A stretch of DNA of 64,000 nucleotides from Acheta domesticus (taxonomy: Eukaryota; Arthropoda; Insecta; Orthoptera; Gryllidae), in contig JAHLJT010008756.1 of NCBI GenBank assembly GCA_031308135.1, forward strand, positions 101,949,746-102,013,745. Reading direction: 5' to 3'. Of the stretch, positions 57,231-64,000 are shown one piece after another. The position numbers and the translations under genes were made by a program. The notes below the pieces were generated by a model that saw only the letters and a list, made by a program, of their open reading frames with translations, had not been told where the DNA came from and made no database searches. Position 1 is the stretch's first letter. Each line of letters starts with the position of its first letter.

Positions 57231-57863
57231 TGCAGGTACATCAGTTTTTCTGTTGCTGTTTGTATAAATGAAGAAATCAATAAAGGGACATAAATGCCAG
57301 TTTGCTCTATTTACATTAGTGGCGATTTGTTCACATTATTGTATTTATGAGTACAAGTGCTTTAAATAATGTTGAATAAAGTTTCTCAAAAACTCAACAG
57401 TTTTCTGTGAAAATGAGCTCAGTATTCCACATTTTCAGAAATACTCAAATGTCATTTTCTCAAAAAGGGTTCCAAATTTTTTCTTCAAACTTTTCCAATG
57501 TTAATGCTAACTGCACTGTTTAATATGACATAAAGTTAACTTTGAGGTAGTCTTTTGTTTTTTTTATAATTGCACAAATTAACAAAATGTATTAAAAATA
57601 TCTCACATGCTGTTAATAAGCACATTTCTAGTAATTTGTAAACACTAGTGCATTTGTGAGTTAAAGTGCTTCAAATGATTTCAAAAGAAGTTTTTCGAAA
57701 ACTCAGACATTTTCTGTGAAAAAGAGCTTTAAATTTTGCATTTACAGTAAAGCTTAACTGCCATTTTCTTAAAAACAGCTCAGAATTTTGCAATGAAAAT
57801 TGCCATTTAAGAAGAGGTTTTACTTTTCTTTAATATTCTTAAAGTAATTTTTCGGTTCTACTA

Positions 57864-58682
57864 CATTAAAATCTGTCTGAACCAGAACCTGTATTAGCCG
57901 GAAAGCTGCCTTAATCAGAAAGTTTCTCTGGACTGTGAAGTTAAATGGCATTTTAATGCACCATAAAACGGAACCTCTCCAACGTGGAAACAAAACAATT
58001 TTTCATGTCCTGCCGAGAAAAAAAAATTGTATAAAATGGAATTCCTGTGAATTTAATACAATTGGCAAAGAGATGCATGATGATAAAATGAAGAACCTGC
58101 AAGAATGTTTTAAATCTATTTCTGTGACACATGATGTAGTCATGGCAGCACGACATTGAAGGAGAAGTGCTTCAGCTGTCAGCATAGAATTCGATCTTGG
58201 GGTCGCTTGTTTCTCAAGGCATAGGCCTTAGGGGAATTGCCTCTCTCTGGACTGAGCATGGAAAGGTGTACAGGCACGGCTTCTATTCACGCATCTCATT
58301 GCCCCACATTGAAAATTATAACCCCTTGATCAGATATATGCATTGCTTAAGGCCATGCTAGTGTATCAGAGAGTCATGAGACTGGGACGTGACGCATCAC
58401 CAAGCAGTTAAACACAACCAGTAAGGTGTGTATTTTTCAACTAAGAAGCTGTCAATGAAGAGAAATATTTATTTATTGATTTCTTCTATAAATATGTTAG
58501 TATATGTTAATGTATCTTGATAATTATAATAAAGACATTTATTTTATTTATTTACTACTTTAAGGGTAGAAATGACAATATCACATGTGTCACAAAATGG
58601 ACAATCTTGCATAAAAAGGACACCTCCCAACACTAGAAATTTTTTGTGTCCCCATTGATTCCGGCTTAGACAGATTTTACTG
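57864..58682. mobile_element. pogo/Tigger-like DNA transposon, degraded
   Basis: Ends CATTAAAATCTGTCTGAACC and the complement of GGCTTAGACAGATTTTACTG, flanked by TA on both sides (57862-57863, 58683-58684). CER sequence (GGTTCTACTA | TAGGAACC) is continuous across the insertion. An open frame at 57935-58159 carries no diagnostic transposase motif. Confidence 0.75.
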
Positions 58683-58851
58683 TATAGGAACCAAAAGATT
58701 TGAGAATTTAAAAAAAAAAAATGTACTTTGGGTGGCGATAAATGGCATCTGGCAAGAGTATGTGGAAACCAAAGAGCTACCTGAGACCAAAAGAAATTAG
58801 AAAAAAAAAATTAATACGAGAAAGTCTGTACCATTCTGTAGCACTACTAGC

Positions 58852-61707
58852 TGACTTCATGTTGGATTGCAATTTGATTTGAAATATCCTGAAAAAGTTT
58901 GTTGGGGCAATTTTCAGTGATATCATATGAAATTGACATTGACTAATTGAGTGTTAGTACTTGAATAAACAAAAATATGTTAAAAGGATGGATGTAGTCA
59001 GAAAGATAGCTTGCTTGGTTGGAACCCATTCAGCTTAAAAGCTGTCGGTTCAGGGGTCAAATTGCAATTGGCGGAGAGGATGTTAAACTGTAGGTGGGGT
59101 GGGGAGGGGATGAATTTATCAGTGGAATGAAAACCATCTTTGCTTGTGCCACGCAGTCAGAATAAATATTAAGAATGTTCCCCAGAAAGTTTTCTTTTCC
59201 AATTTCCTTGATTTGAACATATTGAAATTATTAGAGATCTTAAAAGAGATACCTAGATGTGGATTAATCATGTCTCTAGTGGAGGCTACGAGTTACTTTC
59301 CCAACAGAGAACATCAAAATTTGTGGGGGTCAATGATCCCTGTTTTCCTCCCAATCAATTCATGCCCTGTGGCAGTGGGATGTGCCAAAAAATTTTGGAG
59401 GAGTATACAGAAATCTTGGAACTAAATTAGCTAATCAACAAATATTCCCTTTTTGTCTTGGTTTGATCATGAATGAATGTTAACTGTACCTATACTTCTT
59501 CCATTCTTACTTGTTCTTCCTTTCCTTAATTTCTGATATCCAGATCCTTCATACCATCTTTTGCTGATTCCAGCCATGGTTTAGCTTTAATCTGTACTAT
59601 AAGACTATTGTTACTTTCTCACAGTGTTCTTATTCACCCTGTCAATTTTATATGCATTTGTCATCTGTGAGAACCAAAGATGTACTTTTTTCAATACATT
59701 TCTTCTCTCTCCAAGAGGGAATGCTTACAAGTGTATTTATTTAAGCATATATAATCAAAATAATGGTGTCTTTCCTTGATATTTAGTAATATGTTCTTTA
59801 ACACATCTTTGTTTATATTTTCTATTTTAGGTTGTTACTACTTCTTGATTTAGACAACCCCCATCCTGGCTACACCTCCCTTCTTCACAGACTCGTAGAC
59901 ATTTTGTCTTCCACATTCTTCCTATATTTTAAACTGTGTCATGATCACCTCTCCTTCCCATAGTCCTTCTAAATTAATACTGTGGATGGAACCCTTCCTT
60001 GCCTTGGTAGCCTGAATTAGACTGTTGGCCTGTCAATTCTGTTCTTTTCAGTGCCAAGGTACCCTGTAGGTCCATCTCAAGATATATTATATGATTGTGG
60101 GGAAGGGTGTAGATGAATGGAATGGTAGGAGGGTCCAGGGAAGATACAAGATGGTTAGGAGAATCTGTGTGTTAAACACAATAGTTTTACACCAGAGACA
60201 GGATTTGCAGGACCCACAACCGTTCAAGCCAAGAAAGTTACGGCACTCCTGCCTTAATGATCTCAGCTACCCAGGTCATCTGCTTATTGTTAATTATTAC
60301 AAGTTATAAACAAAAAGATGAACATTATGCTAAGAGTGCTAACCAGCCAAAATGTAAAATTGAAAATTATTTAAACGAAGTGTAAATCAATTGCTCATGA
60401 GAATGTGCAGTAATATAAAATAAACTACATTAGTATTATGAATCGCAACGAAAATTATAACCTTATTTTCTTTCCAATTTTTCTCAGTGAATAATATTTT
60501 CTTTTAATTTCACTCCTTATGTTCTTTCCCTACAGACTAGCCACTTCCTCAAATTTTTTTGAAATTAAGCCATGTTATAAAAATTCAAGCGTAATTGTAG
60601 CTAAAGGAATAACATATGCATATCAAAAGTACTAATGATTTTCTGAAAATGAGCGACATTTGTTTAGGGAATTCAAATTAGGAGTCTCATGTTTTTGTCA
60701 GGTTGATGGGAAATATTTTGAGAACCTTCAATGTTTCATTCAAGTACTTCACAGATATGTTTGTAAAGTCTAAAGTGGAACATCATTTAAAAATGGAAAC
60801 TTATTAGGCTATAGCATTCTGAATGCGCTGGTGAGAATTAAAATAAACTGAGAAAATGTTGCTTTATAGCACATGGATTTCTTTGGTTTTTAGAGAATCC
60901 TTAATTTATAATGGTTCGAAGTATTAAAGAAGTACACAGATATATATTTTGAATCACATTACTAATAAATTCAAACGTATTATGTAACCACCAAGGGTCT
61001 GAATTAGCATACTATGATAATTGATGGTGATAATGTGATTCATTTAGGTGATTATAGATACAGACTGGTGCAGTGGGTATAACAATAATATCACTTTCAA
61101 AGTAGTAGCAACCTTTTCATTTCTATTCTCTCTCACTATACACATAAAAACAAAAACTAGTTTCGCAAAATACCTTCTTGTGATTATTCAGGTAACATAG
61201 TTCACAGGAATTGTAGTTGAATCACAAAAACAGATCCACAAACAAGGGAATGTACAAAATTGTTTGTGCATATATTTACAAGACCTGTGTGTACAAGACT
61301 AAGAAATCCTTGTAAACATGATTACATGCCCAAATGTCACAATAATTTACAAGGACATTCAGTCAATGGTATGTTTACTGTAAGAACAGTACAAAACCTT
61401 CAGTCACATATTCAATTCTTTATGTTACAAATGTACACCATATCACACACTCTTTACACACATTCATTCAATGTCCCAATGTGGGAGGTAGTTTTGTATA
61501 TTAAAATAAAATATGGATATAAAATAAAAAGACCGGAGAATTAGTTCCAATTATCTTACAATCCATATTCTTTGCACAAGATATGAGAACACGATTCTTC
61601 ATAAAATGCCAAGAGTGATAAGCACAGTCCACTGAACCACTCTTGTAGGAATCTTGTGACTTCTTGTGTAGTAGAGGCTCCAGCTCTGCATCTGTGACCA
61701 GTGGCAG
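58852..61707. other. intergenic, probably including 3' UTR of the gene at 61708-62524
   Basis: AT-rich, no conserved reading frame. A degenerate B-box-like GGTTCAGGGGTCAAATT near 59048 might be a dead SINE. Frames at 59144-59425, 60091-60309 and 61260-61544 have no family features. Confidence 0.4.
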
Positions 61708-61782
61708 TCAATCGCTGTCCGATCCCACTGGCATTACCTTTTTCCGTTTTTTTGCTTGCTTTGGTTTCACTACCTCCTCTTC
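61708..61782 (-). CDS. unrecognised protein, terminal exon (24 codons plus stop)
   Basis: Acceptor TTTTGTAG|GAAGAGGAG. Encodes an acidic start and the basic KQAKKRKK cluster (possible nuclear localisation signal), ending GSDSD-stop. Continuation of the acidic run across the junction supports the splice. Confidence 0.55.
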   Translation of the reverse strand, partial: EEEVVKPKQAKKRKKVMPVGSDSD

Positions 61783-62524
61783 CTACAAAATAAATTGCAA
61801 CAGGCTTCAATAAAATTTTCACATTTAAAATCTCATTGGTGTGACTTTCTTTACTCATTTTTTTATTTCTAATGATCATGTTCAACATACATATTGAAGG
61901 AAAAATTGCACACAAATATCCAAACATCGTGCTACTCATTTTAAGAGAATTCTTCCCAAATTTGGAATTTAAAATATTTGAAAATAATAAACATCAAATT
62001 CTGAAGGAAAACTGATGAATGAAGTCAATTTAGACATTTATGAAATGAAAAGACTAAGAAAGAAATCAAGTACATTATGGACAGAAGGACGACAAGTGCA
62101 AAAGAAAGACAGAGTAGGTGAACACTGGGAAAGAAAGGAGAAAAGAGAGTAACTAAAAAGTTATTTTATATGGACAGACCAAATAATTATGAATAGTTTA
62201 TTGATCTCAATTATTTACCTCACTGCTTTCTTCTGAGCTCTCTGACACTTCCTTTGGTGCAGCACGTTTTGTTGGAGCTGCTTTGTTAGCAGCTTTGCGC
62301 CCTCGCCCTCCACCTGAAGGCCGACCTTTAGTGCCTGTCGTAGGCGCAGGAGGAGGAGGTGGTGTCTCCAAGTCATCAGCCTCCGCAAGAGCAAAGAGGT
62401 CAGAAAAGCGTTTGCGCTGTGCATCATTGCATGCAGTTTGTGCTTGCTGCAGAGCACGTTGTACAGTGTCCAGGCCATACAGACAGCCACTGCATTGCCG
62501 CAGCTGGTCAAGGTGACCTAGCAC
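61708..62524 (-). CDS. unrecognised protein, last two exons (C-terminal 126 residues)
   Basis: Exon 62219-62524 starts after TTATAG (VLGHLDQLRQCSGCLYGLDT) and is helical in character (VQRALQQAQTACNDAQRKRF, SDLFALAEADDLE), then a Pro tract, a Gly/Arg patch (RPSGGGRGRKAANKAAP), and an acidic Ser/Glu run. A GAG|GTAAAT donor leads in phase 0 to 61708-61782, coding EEEVVKPKQAKKRKKVMPVG and SDSD before TGA. Unspliced, the frame ends VNN-stop at 62207. Acidic and KKRKK-type basic clusters suggest a nuclear protein; chromosome-structural proteins often have such tails. I cannot name the family. Upstream exons lie outside the window or beyond the mariner. Confidence 0.6.
62219..62524 (-). CDS. unrecognised protein, penultimate exon
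   Basis: 102 codons, phase 0 at both ends. Bounded by TTATAG acceptor and GAG|GTAAAT donor. Confidence 0.6.
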
Positions 62525-63035
62525 CTATAATTGAATAAACGCAAATGTTACAAAAATTGTCAATGTAAAGTGTACTAAAATAAATTTATTTCAGTTACCT
62601 TGATTTTTTATGTAAAGAAGACATTTACATTACATACTTTGCTTACAAAAAATTCCTATTGGCTTGAACAATTTACAGCAGGAGATCAGAAATTACATTT
62701 TTTTGTAATTTGATACATGAAGACATAATTAATTTATAAAAGTAGGAACTTGACTTCTAAGAACAAAACAATCTAATAAGTTAGGGAATGCTAGTTTCTA
62801 ATTCTTTTCTTATAATGAAGTGTACAATTCTCTATCACATCACATACTGCTCCCAGCAAGAACAGTAACATATCTCAAACATGCAGTATTTGAAAAAAAA
62901 TTCAAGATGCCTTCATGAATAAGAACTAGTTTAAAATAAAACTGACACAATTACCTATTGGCCTACAAATAGTGAGTTTGATATTTGATGTTTTCTGTGA
63001 ATGCAGGGGCACATTGTCTCTTTATATAAGGTACA
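62525..63035. other. intron or intergenic, nothing recognised
   Basis: AT-rich sequence upstream (minus strand) of the unknown gene's penultimate exon, presumably intronic. Confidence 0.4.
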
Positions 63036-64000
63036 TATACAGGTGGGGCAGAATGGACTCCCTGATTTGAAGGATGAATTGTGAAAGAACAAATAAAGAT
63101 AATCTCAAAACGTTTCTATTTACCAAAACTACATTCAATGCCATTTTATTCTCATTTGGTTATGAAAATTAGTTCATCCAGTTGATGACCTTGGCGCGTG
63201 ATGCACATGTTGAGTCGTTTAAAAAAGTTTCCGAAAACTCTTCTCCGCATATCTTCTGATATTCCAGCGACGACATCTGTAATTGCCCTCCTTAAGGGCT
63301 TCCAAGGTCCTTGGTCTAACTTTGTAAACCTCAGCTTTGAGATAACCCAAAAGAAAAAAATCGCATGGGCTCAAATCCGGGGAGCGAGGGGACCAAGGAA
63401 CATCGCCACGTAAGGAGATCAGGCAGCCGGGAAACAGTCTTTGCAGGATTTGCCGCGAACGAAGGGCGGTATGAGCCGTGGCACCATCCTGTTGAAACTA
63501 AAAGGCTTGTGTCTCATATTGCTGACCATACTCTTCCAATTTAGGTTGAAAAAAGTTCTCTAGCATGTCACAATAACGCTCAGAGGTAACAGTAACAGTT
63601 AGACCTTGAGAGTAAAAAAAGTAAGGCCCAATTATGCCTATGGAAGACACAGCGCACCAAACTGTCACTTTGGGGTCATGAAGATGTCTTTGATGGAGTT
63701 CACGAGGATTTTCAGTCACCCAGTAACGAAAATTTTGCTTATTTACTGTGCCGGAGAGGTGAAAATGCACTTCATCGCTGGACCACAGAATAGCATCAGG
63801 TTGCACAGAGGTTAAAATTGCATTATAAGCATCTGTACATTTCACCCAGTCTTGTAGTTTCAATTCTTGAACGACCATCATCTTGTAGGGGTGTAAATGA
63901 AGGTTAGTGTGTAAAAATTCGCCTTACCGTTCTGGACGATGTTCCAAGGGCAGCAGCATGTTTCTGCGCAGAGCGCGATGGAGACTCTCACTGCCACGAT
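63036..64000 (-). mobile_element. mariner-like element, partial at window edge
   Basis: Starts around AGGTGGGGCAGAATGGAC, possibly its terminal repeat, and continues past the right edge. Carries the transposase remnant at 63152-64000. It may lie within the unknown gene's intron. Confidence 0.75.
63152..64000 (-). pseudogene. mariner-like transposase, frameshifted, partial
   Basis: Minus strand: an open part 63498-63881 has VVQELKLQDWVKCTDAYNAI, SSDEVHFHLSGTVNKQNFRY (first catalytic Asp region) and HDPKVTVWCAVSSIGIIGPY. Next in other frames come FQQDGATAHTALRSRQILQ (second Asp), VPWSPRSPDLSPCDFFL (third acidic residue) and LDELIFITK-stop at 63152. A stop after ETQAF and a break near 63885 disable it. 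The N-terminal helix-turn-helix lies mostly outside the window. Confidence 0.88.

Larger units (their letters stand above)
56388..58851 (+). mobile_element. CER repeat copy with two nested insertions
   Basis: Left part 56388-56640 (TAGTATAGAGAAAGTTATAT, GCACTAGCACCTAAACC). Interior resumes at about 57290 (GCGATTTGTTCACATTATTG, TTCTCAAAAAGGGTTCC near 57458, TTCTTAAAAACAGCTC near 57767). The end follows the pogo insertion (GGTGGCGATAAATGGCATCT, GAAAGTCTGTACCATTCTG, GCACTACTAG). Nested: LINE fragment about 56640-57230 and pogo-like element 57864-58682. Confidence 0.8.

Noticed and set aside
1..64000. CRISPR array or prokaryotic operons
   Set aside because: No regularly spaced identical repeats with unique spacers, and all genes found are spliced eukaryotic genes or transposons.

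Overview
The window is nuclear DNA of an arthropod, most probably an insect. It has spliced protein genes with GT-AG introns in an AT-rich background, and it is crowded with insect-type transposons: Jockey-, RTE- and R1-like LINEs, Copia, mariner, pogo, piggyBac, a hAT-like element and tRNA-derived SINEs. The SINE at the right resembles types I associate with cockroaches and termites, so a hemimetabolous insect is a reasonable but unproven guess. There is no prokaryotic gene organisation and no CRISPR array.

Four host genes are supported. (1) Five 5' exons of a STARD3/MLN64-type MENTAL-domain protein lie on the minus strand (4051-9750); the rest of that gene lies beyond the left edge. (2) Head-to-head with it, about 0.94 kb away, an ADAL/MAPDA-type adenosine (N6-methyl-AMP) deaminase runs on the plus strand in four exons (10691-20654). 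Its middle exons are extremely GC-rich, and its last exon carries a one-base frameshift in a CT run. (3) A YIPF1/YIPF2-type Golgi membrane protein lies on the minus strand in two coding exons (23632-25881). (4) The last two exons of an unrecognised nuclear-looking protein lie on the minus strand at the right (61708-62524).

Much of the rest is mobile DNA. The dominant repeat, called CER here (CACTAG-end repeat), occurs at least a dozen times in both orientations. A typical short copy is about 1.6 kb (best: 18552-20167). It starts near TTTACTTTCC with a palindromic segment, carries a CCGT/CTGT-rich tract, then four diverged units of about 315 bp, and ends in CACTAGTT. Two longer copies (34914-38309 minus; about 50890-53811 plus) carry a gene for a tyrosine recombinase of the Crypton type. 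The gene sits at one exact internal position that the short copies lack. This suggests the abundant CER repeats are non-autonomous relatives of a recombinase-bearing transposon, and it is the most interesting system in the window.

Layout: 1-4000, Jockey-like remnant with a nested hAT-like element; 4000-10000, STARD3 exons and introns with a pogo element; 10000-20700, the deaminase gene, its introns filled with CER, mariner, SINE and RTE-like pieces; 20700-26300, 3' regions and YIPF; 27318-28211, a long-TIR MITE; 28468-34710, one CER copy split by a 4.6 kb Jockey element with a clean target duplication; 34914-58851, a field of CER copies including both recombinase-bearing ones, with R1-like, Copia, piggyBac, 5S-like, SINE and pogo insertions; 59000-64000, intergenic DNA, the unknown gene's 3' end and a mariner-like element running off the right edge.
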